Origin: Agelas oroides
Lineage: Eukaryota > Porifera > Demospongiae > Agelasida > Agelasidae
Direction: 5' to 3'
DNA: 64,000 nt
Assembly: GCA_949130485.1 (NCBI GenBank)
Contig: OX422183.1
Location: 863,501-927,500, forward strand
Shown in pieces: positions 45,745 to 56,214 of this stretch (its first letter is position 1; each line of letters starts with the position of its first letter). The notes beneath the pieces were generated by a model. The model did not search any database. It was not told the origin of the DNA and saw nothing but the letters and a program-made list of their open reading frames with translations. A program made the position numbers and the translations under genes.

Positions 45745-46388
45745 CAAGACTTAAAAAACATTAAAAATGTAAAAAGATGTAGGGATGGCATGCCAAAAAG
45801 TATGCAAACAAGGTAGGAATAATCGAAATGCATGAAAACAAAGGTCAACATATTGGCAAAGCCCCATCCCTACATCTTTTTCACACTGCAGTTAGACAGC
45901 GTGCTTGAGAGCTGAATCTGTACCCATCCATGCAGTTAGCATGAGTACCTGAGTTTACACACTGATTACTATGACTAGTCTGCAGCCCACTCAAGCTCAG
46001 TGTCTAGGTTGTATCAGAAAGGGTGCCACTGTCACTACAAGTAGTATGATGGCAGTAAAGCTACTTAGTAGCTATCTGATAGGTACCTACGACAGCTACG
46101 AGACATAATGCTGGATCATACTAGCCTCGTTCCCAGTCCATGTGGGAGGAGCTAGGAAGTGGCCTGAGAACGAGGCTATAGCCATGAAAAGTTGGGGTGT
46201 ACTTGTGGTACGTTTTTGGAAGACCCCCATGCACTGTCTAACTGCAGTGTGAAAAAGATGTAGGGATGGGGCTTTGCCAATATGTTGACCTTTGCTTTCA
46301 TGCATTTCGATTATTCCTACCTTGTTTGCATACTTTTTGGCATGCCATCCCTACATCTTTTTACATTTTTAATGTTTTTTAAGTCTTG
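45745..46388. mobile_element. Large inverted repeat with arms of about 160 bases
   Basis: Arms 45745-45904 and 46231-46388 are almost perfect reverse complements (outer ends CAAGACTTAAAAAACATT and its complement; inner part AAAAGATGTAGGGATGG). The spacer of about 325 bases holds a CTAGCCTCGTTCCCAG hairpin (46121-46178). Fold-back transposon or recent inverted duplication. Confidence 0.85.
46121..46178. repeat. CTAGCCTCGTTCCCAG hairpin, copy 3
   Basis: CTAGCCTCGTTCCCAG at the left and GAGAACGAGGCTA at the right, nested in the spacer of the large inverted repeat. Confidence 0.6.
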
Positions 46389-46632
46389 TAAATAGAGGAA
46401 TAGTGACCATCAAACTGGACTGATACAACTGCATGACTGAAAGTACATATGATTGCCTATTTGTGCAATTCACCACTGGTACCTCTGTATGTGATGCATC
46501 AGCAATACTACAGGGTTTTTTAAAAGACATGAATGGTAAGAGAGATGGGTTTGGCTCTGCAGCTTCTGCTTGCTGATTGCATTCTCATGGAGTAAACATA
46601 GCTACCATTAATTACATTTTCTCTCTATGTAG

Positions 46633-46843
46633 TTACTGGCACACCCCCGAGGTTTCTCCAGGAGCCCAAGGATATGGTGGTCTTTGCTACGAACGCGGAC
46701 ATGAGCACAGCCTCACTGATCCTCTACTGTACAGCTTCAGGACACCCTTCCCCTACCATCACCTGGTAACACGACGGAGTGACCTTTAGTAATGCACGAA
46801 CAACTGTGAATGGAAATGGCACTCTGCTCATTGTGAACATCAC
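46633..46843 (+). pseudogene. Broken module-1 Ig exon
   Basis: Matches module 1 of gene E (TGTPPRFLQEPKDMVVF, TNADMSTASL, HPSPTITW) but has TAA at 46767-46769 straight after the core tryptophan, and its homology stops inside NITD, before the F strand. Its acceptor (TGTAG) is intact. Not usable as an Ig domain. Confidence 0.85.
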
Positions 46844-46869
46844 AGACTATGCATGGCATGCACACAGCA

Positions 46870-47270
46870 GTGGGTTCTTTTTGGCATAGCTATGTACATT
46901 CCAAGAAGCACCTACTGTATCTATGTAACTGCAAGAAGTATAATGTATCAGAAGACCAAACCCCTGCATATGTGCATGGTGCTTGTGTATACATTCTTCC
47001 ACAATCCTTCACTACAAAACAATGCTACGAAGAGAGTAGATCATTGCTTGTACGACAGGATGGTTAGTTTGTCTCTTTGCTTTCACTGTATGCAGAATCA
47101 ATCACCAACTTCACAGTATCAGCCGGCCAGAAATGATTATCATCATAAGTTTATTCATTGTTAGTGTAATATTTAGATATTCATTTGTAGTAAGACTCCC
47201 CCGTGTTCTACAGAATTGTGGGTCGAGGTGAACCACTAACTTTGTAGTAGCATCCATAGTGGGTACAGCA
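46870..47270. other. Duplicated 5' flank of gene E
   Basis: Homologous to about 55600-56210 upstream of gene H: shared TATACATTCT, CATTGCTTGTAYGACAGGAT and AAGTTTATTCAT, then the type II motif GTAAGACTCCCCCGTGTTC at 47190. So the unit of duplication included the promoter. Confidence 0.5.
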
Positions 47271-47273
47271 AAC

Positions 47274-49572
47274 ATGGAGGACACTATCAAGTTCATCTCT
47301 CTTCTTCTGCTGGTGTTCCCTCTCTTCACTGAAGCTACACATGGTGGTGAGTATACACTACACATGGTGGTGAGTATATTTAACCAGCTAAAGACCCTAT
47401 GGCCAGCATATTGGTGATCTACACTACAGTGTAGTGTGTTTAACAACTAAAGACTAAGTTTCTTCCTAGCATGGTACAGTTGAACTCTAAGAGTTTCCTC
47501 CCAAAGACTGCATGTAAGCACTTTGATTACTACCCCTAAACTACTTCACTGGCATAGCCACAACCTGAGGAACTACGAAGTAGCTAGCCACCATGTGTAC
47601 ATAATGTAGATAATCAAGTGACAGACACTCTAATGTAAAATGGCACAACTGAATGATGATCTTCACAATAAGTGTCAGTGATCCAGACACTAACTGGAGT
47701 AAGTGTAGATGTATAACTATTTGGAAATTGATGCTGTGTTTGTGTAAATCATTTAAAAACCGCACAAAGTTAGTCACCATGCAGCAGCTGCACCCACCAT
47801 TGTGATGTTGCAGCAGGATATAGTGTGTCACCAGCTTTGGTATAGAAACTGCTTGCTCCTGTGCAAGCACTGGCCCTCCAAGTGTAAATTCACTCAGGAG
47901 TGGTGGTCTTTAAAAATGAAAAGAGCCTCATTGACACTGAACTGTATAGTCTGGTACTGTGACAGGATATGCCTCAGTGTGTGATGCACCAGCAGTACCA
48001 CAGCTTATTTACTGTAAGACGTGAGCAGGAAACACTATTGAGGTTTATTGGATATCTGTGAATGGTAACAAGGGTGGGTTTGGCTCTCTCAAGTAGCCCT
48101 CTGCCAATGGGCTATGGGGAACTATATGGCTTCCTAATTGCATTTCAGCAGAGTAATATGTCATTAATTACATTCTCTCTCTACTAGTTACTGGCATGCC
48201 CCTAAGATTTATCCAAGAGCCTGAGGACATGGTGGTCTTTGCTACGAATGCAGACATGAGCAGAACCTCACTGACCCTCTACTGTAATGCTTCAGGAGAC
48301 CCTTCCCCTACCATCACCTGGTACCGCAGTGGAATGACCTTCAGTAACAGCCGAACAACTGTGAACGCCAATGGCACCCTACTCATTGTGAACATCACAG
48401 AGGGTATGGATGCCACACCAGGGGGTCTGTCCTACCACTGCACTGCCATGAACAAATTTGGGACCATCCGTAGCAGAACAGCCAATATCTCTTATGCATG
48501 TGAGTTAAGTGAGGTGAGAGTTATGTGTTCACACTGGATGATGTTATGATGTTTGTTGTGTTATCTGTTTCAGATTTTAACGGTTTTAATGGCCCAAGTG
48601 GGACAGTGAATGTCAACGTCACAACTGGTAGTCAGGCAGCTGTAGCAATTGAGTGTCGTGTAAGAGACACTAATCCTCCTCCTCTAATCAGGTGGCGTAA
48701 TGCAACTGGACCTCTCACAGAGGTTACAGCTGGCAATAGGCTACGTTTCCTACACAATGGTCGTTACCTTCTGATTAGACAGCTGACAAGTACACAGCTT
48801 AGCACAACCTACAGTTGTGAGGTAACCAATGCTCTTCTGCATCAAACTGTCCGTAGCCCCACTACATATGCTCTTGTCGACAATGTTGGTGCCAATGACT
48901 TCATGATTTACAAGAGGTTTGTAGAGAGGACAGTACTAGCTGGAGGCAACTTCGAGCTATCGTACATTGCTGGTGCTGGCCGTAACTTTACTCCATTTGG
49001 TTTTCTCAGCTGCCAACGATCAGGCAGCACGCTAGGCTCAGACATTTCACCACTTTTGCTACCTGATGTTGGAGGAGTAATTTCTGCATCCATACCGGAC
49101 ACAACAGCAGGAGAACAGTTACCTGAAACAGCCACTAGTGTGATGTTTGAAGTGAGCTGTACTTTAATCACTGGTCCACAACAGACTTCCCAAATTCAGA
49201 CCACTCTCACCGTTCAAGGTAAGACCTGAGAGACAGATGATATAAAACATAGTCTCATCCCCCTTACACACACCTCCCATATAGCACCCCCTCGAATAAT
49301 AACACCATTTCCTCAGAACAAGCTAGAGGAGTTTGCGGGAGACTCGATCACTTTCACCTGTAATGTAGCTGGGATCCCCACACCCATTGTCACCTGGTAC
49401 TTCAATGGAGCACAACGCAATGCAGGTAATGGAATCTCAATCAGTGGGAACAGTCTAACCATCTCCCCCATGGCAGTGAGGCACACTGGCATGTACCAGT
49501 GCTTTGCAAGTAATCCGGTTGGCAGTGTTCAGCACTCATGGGCCCTGGAGGTCAGAGCACCAGGTGAGAGCA

Positions 49573-49666
<94 letters not shown>

Positions 49667-51571
49667 ATGCCCACATACAGTACTTCCTTTCCCTTCTCCT
49701 CAGCGATAATGGCAGTGTCATCTTCCTCCTCTGGCATTCACGCAACGGACACTGGCATAGGGCTGCCACTGTTGGTGGCAGACACTGATGGAGGGGATGC
49801 CATATTGTTTGCAGAGGTGACTGCTGACCCATGTCCCACTATACAGTGGATAGTGAACGGGAGTAATATTAGCAGTGGTGCAGGTTACACTCTTAATAAT
49901 CCCTGCTCCAACTCACCTGCTGGGACCACTTCCTTCAACTTCACTCTCACCATCGCTGCCACCTCACTCAGAACAGGGAGATACACTGCAGTACTTAGCA
50001 ACCGAGCTGGAACACAAAATGTGATGCCTGTGTTTGTCACACCACCAGGTACGGTCACAACAGCTGGCTCTCAGGGGTGTATTGACTTCTCAGAGGATAC
50101 AGCTAGGTGTGTTTGACTTGACTGATGTTTCTTGTTCCCTATAGTTCCAGTTGTCATTACTGCGCTGGTTTCCTCCGGCCCTCACTGTCTGCTGAGTGGA
50201 ACTTCAGTGGACATCCAGTGTGTCAATTTTGGTCTCCCACGACCAGAAATCATCTTCTTCAGAGGAACAGAGCAGATCACGCCTGGTCAAGGTGACTTCT
50301 CCAACTTTGAAACAGTGGACGGAAAATTTGACACTATAAGGCTGACAATGGCTCAGCAGATGGATGATGGTGACTATGTTTGTGAGGCCAGAAGGGGGAG
50401 CGTTGAGCTCAACCGAAGTCGACCTGTGCCGCTAGTGTTTTGCAGTAAGTGGCTGAGTTGAAGCATTTTCCCCTCACAGGCTGCTGCTTGCACAATGACT
50501 GTTTGTTCGCCTTTTCTCCTCCACAGCTCGTCCCACCATAGTGGACCTGCCACCACCAGACACTAACACAGCAGGAATGCACTTTGAACTGGTGTGCACC
50601 TTCACTGGCATCCCTGCTCCAGAGATCCGCTGGGAAAAGGATGGGAGTGTGTTTCTCCTTGGGGAGGGCAGGAGGGTCATCAACAGCACTGGGAGGTCAC
50701 AATTGGAGATCAATAGCCTGGCACTCAGTGATGCAGGAGTGTACAGCTGCTCAGTGTCTAATGTTGCTGGGATGGACATGAGGAATGTGACACTTAAAAC
50801 GGAAAGAGGTGAATAGAAGTGTTGACTGTCCTAAATATTAAGCCTTGACTTATTACTTCTTTCATTCTTCTCTCATGTACATATGCACTCACACTGAACA
50901 GCCACCACAACAGAATGTAAGATAACACTGCACCCTTGTTGTTGTGTGTCGATATTTGCGACTAAATTGAGTAGAATTTTTATTTACTATGATAAAGAAG
51001 GGAGTAGAATCCACATTTTCTACTGCTCATCAATCAATAGCAAAAATAGATGTTACTTACTGATGCACTATGTACAAAGACCAAATCCTCATAGAAGATG
51101 GCAGCTTGTGCTAGTGTTTCTCTTTATCCAGACAAGGAACGGATTACACAGAGGTAGTCCTTTGGTAGTGCTCCGCACGAAGTTACAGTAGACAAAACAA
51201 ACAAACAAACAAACAAACCAAAAAAGCAAAAGATTGTAAAGCAACAAGCAAAAGACAGTTTACTCCATAGCTCTCTCTTTTCCCACAGCTCTGCCAATTA
51301 TGAGTGTTGCTGGTATTGTACTGGTGACCATAGTTGGACTAGCATTGATTGCAGTCATCTTTTTCACTGTTGTCTTCTGCAGAGTACTTTCTGCAAGTAT
51401 GTGAACATTAATTGAGGAAATATGAACAATTATGTTTAGATATTATACTGATTTCCAGGGAGGCTTCCGAAGAAGAAAAGTCCAGCAGCTCCTCTTAGTG
51501 CCACTGAGATCCGTCTCCATGGCAATATCGAATACAAGGAAGTAATGCGTGTGCATTCCACTCAGCTATGA
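47274..51571 (+). CDS. Gene E: complete multi-Ig receptor with ITIM-like tail
   Basis: Signal exon 47274-47346 ([20 protein letters not shown]), module 1 48188-48499, module 2 48574-49218, module 3 49285-49563, module 4 49704-50048, module 5 50145-50444, module 6 50527-50808, microexon 50902-50916 (TTTE), transmembrane exon 51289-51396 (VAGIVLVTIVGLALIAVIFF) and tail 51459-51571. All phase 1-1. The tail starts RRLPKKKSPAAPLSATEIRL and ends in a TGA after HSTQL. It contains IEYKEV, which fits the ITIM consensus I/V/L-x-Y-x-x-I/V/L, after a basic membrane-proximal stretch. Unlike genes A-C the tail is not Cys-rich, and the transmembrane segment lacks the GGVAGG motif. A degraded extra module 1 lies in the first intron. 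Confidence 0.85.
47861..47985 (+). pseudogene. Degraded module-1 fragment in gene E intron 1
   Basis: Recognisable pieces of module 1 (GCTTGCTCCTGTGCA before the acceptor, TTCACTCAGGAG, GTGGTCTTT, GCCTCATTGACACTGAACTG, CTGGTACTGTGACAGG), but with frame changes and an internal deletion. Non-functional. Confidence 0.65.
49576..49663. repeat. (CA)n tract in the module 3-4 intron of gene E
   Basis: Pure (CA)n of about 88 bases, at the same intron position as in genes C and H. Confidence 0.95.
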
Positions 51572-52700
51572 ATGTTGACAAACTAAAATTTATCAAGACT
51601 TCAGTTTGCATTCATTTATATAGTCTCAAAACATGGTTAGTTGTCTATGCAGTATCTCTCCAGTTTCAGTATAATTATACAACATTTACTGTAAGCCACA
51701 CATTACAATCCTAGCACCTACCAGAGTTAAAATCTTTGAAAAAACAAGGAGAAAAACTGATCCTCTTCTAAAAGATTGGATAGCATAAACTCCATAGTTT
51801 TTTGTGCAGACATGTTAGTACAATTTTTTTGTGTGCAATGAGTTGCCCCGTTTGGTTTTGTTTCATCATGTACACAATTTAAGGCAACCATGCATATACA
51901 CTTTCTCAAATTCCTGCAATTAATAAACTAAACCTGAACTTCCTCGCCTACCATTAACTGTATATCAAACTTCTGAACTCCAACACCATGGAATGAATGT
52001 GAAAGCAATACATAAATAGTGTGTGTTGTGTGTGTGCGTGTTGCATATTTGCTCTTGCTGACTGCTCTTAGCATAATATTATGTGATGCATCATTTTATC
52101 CTTATACATGCAATCACCTACCATAGCAACTGTATCAAGAATACTACAACATCCGTGCAGAAAGTAACCAATGTGAAGGATTGACAGCTGCCATCAGGGA
52201 AAATGAAAATTCCAGCAGCCATTCCAACTTTGAAATGTAGCTGCAGTGATCTCTCATAAGAAGTTACTTCAGATAAAATTGAGCAGTTGCCTGGATATGT
52301 ACAAGGCTTATGCCATTAGTTTCTATTCCCAAGATAAACTTCTCAATGCAGTTAGTTTCTATTCCCAAGATAAACTTCTCAATGCAGTTAGTTTCTATTC
52401 CCAAGATAAACTTCTCAATGCAGTTAGTTTCTATTCCCAAGATAAACTTCTCAATGCAGTTAGTTTCTATTCCCAAGATAAACTTCTCAATGCAATTAGT
52501 TTCTATTCCCAAGATAAACTTCTCAGTTTCTATTCCCAAGATATACCTCTCATAACTGTGGTTTCCTAGAATTGTGTAGTTAAAACCACCAATTTTCTTT
52601 TACTTATCTTTTGCACCACAAAGATAACATAAACTTCCTAATATGGATTTTTCCTTCACGACTTGTTTGAGGTTACTACTGTTACTACTACGGATTCTCT
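51572..52700. other. Region between gene E and relic F
   Basis: Gene E 3' flank; no exon recognised. Contains a 36-bp tandem repeat at 52317-52540. The open frames over that array on both strands exist only because its period is divisible by three. Confidence 0.5.
52317..52540. repeat. 36-bp tandem repeat
   Basis: About six units beginning AGTTTCTATTCCCAAGATAA and containing ACTTCTCAATGCAGTT, followed by shortened units. Near-identical copies. Confidence 0.95.
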
Positions 52701-54234
52701 AACAGAGGTGCCAGATGTGTTTGTCACACTACCAGGTAGCTGTGCTGGCTCTCAGACAAAACAGCTGGGTGTCTTGACAATTTAACTGATATTTATCATC
52801 CTCTGCAGTTTCAGTGGTCATTACTGAGCTCCGGGTTTCCTCTGGCCCTCACTGCCCGCTGAGTGGAACTTCAGTGGACATCCAGTTTGTCAATTTTGGT
52901 CTCCCACGACCAGAAATTGTGTTCTTCAGGGAAACAGAGCAGATCATTCCTGGTGAAGAGAGCTTCGAGCACTTTACACAGTTGTCCTTTGACACTGTGA
53001 GGCTATCAGGTGCTAGGAAGGATGATGGTGGAGACTTTGTCTGTGAGGCAAGGATGGGAAGCAATGAGCTTAACCAAAGTCGGCCTGTGAGGCTTGCGTT
53101 TTGCAGTATGTGCTGGGTTACAGCATTCATCCTTCATCAGCTGCTCTCACAACTATATCTTTCTTCCCCACAGCTCTGCCTACCATAGTGGACCTGCCAG
53201 CACCAACAGCTCACACTGAGGGAGACAGCTTTCAACTGGTGTGCTCCTTTACTGGCATCCCTGCTCCTGATATCTGCTGGGAGAAGGATGGAAGTGTGTT
53301 TCTCCTTGGAGAGGGCAGGAGGATCATCAACAGTACTGGGAGGTCACAGCTGGAGATCACCAGCCTAGCACTCAGTGGTGATGGAGTGTACAGCTGCTCG
53401 GTGAGAAATGTTGCTGGGATGGACACAAGGAGTGTGAGACTGGAAGTGAGAGGTGAGGGAGTCAGTTTAAAATAATTTTGGAATATCAAAGTTTAAACTG
53501 CTACTTCCTCTTCCCATATGCTCTCCATGCACAGTGATGCCACCAACATGTAAGTTGTAACCTCACTGATATGCAAGTTTGACCTGGTATAGTCTACCCA
53601 GTTGGTCTGTGACTGATTCAGGCAGGATATTTCAGAGAGACGAGTACATCTACAGCATGTTCTCTACTGCATGTGTGAAATTTAATGTTCACATATACTG
53701 TACGGTAGTTTGTGTTGTTTTTCTTCCACAAACTGCCCACATGCAAGTTGGCAGGATATAGACTGGTATTTCCCTCTCTTGCCACAACTTTGCCTCCCAC
53801 CATGGTTCTGCCCAGTTTGTCACCTGGAGATATAGTCTCATCCCCAGGCCACCTTGGGTGGGGGGGGCTGGGGACGAGGCTACTGGAGATATTGTTCCCA
53901 CAGCTACACGTTCACCACCTGTGACCACAGCACTACCTGGTTTGTCTCCTGGACCCATTGCTGGTATTGCAGTGGGAACCATTGTTGGGCTAGTGTTGAT
54001 TGTAGGCTTCCTCCTACTTATCTTCTTCTGTGGAATACTTGTATCAGGTACGTGGACATTCTCAGAGGAGGTGGATATGGGACATGATGTTCACATATAA
54101 ATCAATTTCCAGGAAGATTCCTGAAGCGTGATGCTCCAGGTACAACTGAGATCCATCTCCATGGCAACATTTATGAGGGCTACAATCGTGAAAAGGGAGT
54201 AGCTGGTGACCACCACCATGGAGAAACTGGATGA
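52701..54234 (+). CDS. Gene F: 5'-truncated receptor copy (modules 5, 6, TM, tail)
   Basis: A remnant of the end of module 4 (52701-52735, VPDVFVTLP) with a GTAGCT donor, then module 5 52809-53105, module 6 53174-53452, microexon 53535-53549, transmembrane exon 53904-54047 (GPIAGIAVGTIVGLVLIVGF) and tail 54113-54234 (GRFLKRDAPGTTEIHLHGNI start, TGA). All open and phase 1-1. No signal exon or modules 1-3. Module 5 has phenylalanine instead of the B-strand cysteine (DIQFVNFG), and module 6 has an extra cysteine (DICWEKDG). Either a partial duplicate or an alternative 3' end for gene E, whose upstream modules are phase-compatible. The ITIM-like motif of E is not kept here (IYEGYN). Confidence 0.6.
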
Positions 54235-54652
54235 GTAGAAAAAATAAAATAGCTTTCCATACATGAACTGAGAGTAGCAGAGTGCTAACTTAGAAATTTG
54301 TTAGTTTTTATCTTTTGCTGTTTAGTAGTGTTAACACTCCAGTTGTTGTTTACATTATCTGGTGAACACTATAGGAGAAAGGAGCAAGTATCTAACTATG
54401 GCATGTAGCTATAACAAATCAATCAATCAATCAAATTTTTTCTTTTTGCCAGCCAGAAACATCTACCAGAGATTCCATATCATAAACAGAAGACATACTA
54501 TAAGCATGACATGGCATGAAGTACTCTTTGTTGTGGAAAGTTTATTTACTTAGGTACTATTTGGAAGCTAATCCTGCAGTAGGACTCCCCTTATTCCACC
54601 ATTGATGTTGAATGTGTGAAAATAAAAACATTCCTTTGCACAGCAAGTACAT

Positions 54653-55484
54653 ATGGAGGATGCTACTTACTACCTTCATCTTTCTCCTTCTGCTGGTGTT
54701 CCCTTTCTCCACACCTATAAATTTTAACCAGTTAGAAACTTCTCACAACACTGGCTTTGACTACAAGTAGTCACTCCAAGCACTTTGCAAGTATAGTCTT
54801 CTATCTTGGAATGAAGGTGACAGAGTTTTAGCTTTAGTACAGTGCACAACTGAACAAGCATGGATAATGGGATGGCAGAGTCTCTAGTTGTGATACAACT
54901 GGTAGTCAGGCAGATGTAGCAATCGAGAGACACTAATCCTCCTCCTATAATCAGGTGGCGTGATGTGAATGGACCTCTCACAGTGGCTGGCAATAGGCTA
55001 CGTTTTCTACACAATGGTCGCTACCTTCTAATTAGACAGCTGACAACTGCACAGGTCAATACAACCTACCAATATGAGGTGACCAACGCTCTTCTGAACC
55101 AATTCGCACCAGCCCCACTACATATGCTACTTGTATTTCTCTCTCTTGCCTCTCACCATGCATGGTTCTGCCTAGTTTGTAACATGGAGATATTGTACCA
55201 CGACTCTACCTAGTTTGTCCCCAGGAGCCATTGCTGGTATTGCAGTGGGAACCATTTTTGGGCTAGTACTAGTGTTGATTGTGAGCTTTCTCCTACTTGT
55301 CTTCTTGTGTGGAATACTTGTAGCAGGTACGTGAATATTCTCAAAGGAGGTGTGTGGATATGGGACACGATGTTCACATACAAATCAATTTCCAGGAAGA
55401 TTTCTGAAGCACAATGGTCCAGGTACAACTGAGATCCATCTCCATGGCAACATTTATGAGGGCGACAATTATGAAGATACATGA
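54653..55484 (+). pseudogene. Relic G: collapsed receptor copy
   Basis: Frameshifted signal exon from 54653 (MEDATYYLHLS), a piece of module 2 (about 54893-55130) that lacks the first Ig cysteine region and has YQYEV for YQCEV, then an in-frame transmembrane segment (about 55224-55326, GAIAGIAVGTIFGLVLVLIV) and tail 55396-55484 (GRFLKHNGPGTTEIHLHGNI, TGA). Modules 1 and 3-6 are missing. The TM and tail are closest to gene F. The type II motif precedes it at 54580. Confidence 0.75.
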
Positions 55485-56214
55485 ACTTAGGGTGCCAGAG
55501 TGTTAGACCTTTTTTAGTTTTTGTCTTTCGCTCTTTAACTCTCCACTTTTTGTTTGCATTATCATCCCTTCTTGCATAGTGAGCACTATGGGAGAAAGTT
55601 GCAATATAAACAAAATTGTAGCTAACTTCAGCAAATACTACAATTGCGTGACTGTCTTTCCTATACTTTCTAAAACTGTGCAAGAAATATCCGAATACCA
55701 AACCTTTCCTGTATACATGGTGGTTCTGCATACATTCTCCAACAATCTCCATCACTACAAAAATAGAAGCAGCAAGCAAAGTTAATCATTGCTTGTATGA
55801 CAGGATGGTCAGTGAGATCAATTAACAAATTTCTAACAGTCTCTTTTCAGTTTCAATTTGTACACAATCTAAGATGTAGAATCATACAACAATGTGTGGT
55901 ACAGTTGCAATAAACTGTTGTAGTCCATACAATGCAAGTATGTAAATCATGATTATGTTTAGTTAAACCCAAGTTACATGCTCCACGAGTAATGAGCAAT
56001 GACATGCATCATTACCATTGTTAATGAATGGAATCTCATGTTCAGTGATGCAGACAAACTTGTAAATCACTACCTTTGTATCAGACCATAAGTTTATTCA
56101 TAGAGTAACAAGATATTCCTCGTTGGTTGTTTGGAATCTCAAAAGGGCTCTCCCACATTCTACGATGTGGACAGAATTGTGACCTGAAGTGACATTTGTG
56201 ATACTGTTCACAAC
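55485..56214. other. Intergenic region and 5' flank of gene H
   Basis: No exon. The part from about 55600 is homologous to 46870-47270 upstream of gene E. A weak type II motif (GGGCTCTCCCACATTCTAC) is at 56145-56163. The minus-strand frame of 189 codons at 55210-55779 crosses relic G and is not a gene. Confidence 0.45.

Noticed and set aside
52246..52569. Frames on both strands with SFYSQDKLLNAV or IPKINFSMQ repeats
   Set aside because: 36-bp tandem repeat with a period divisible by three; no flanking gene structure.
55210..55779. Minus-strand frame of 189 codons
   Set aside because: Antisense of relic G's transmembrane and tail exons and the flank; no recognisable domain.
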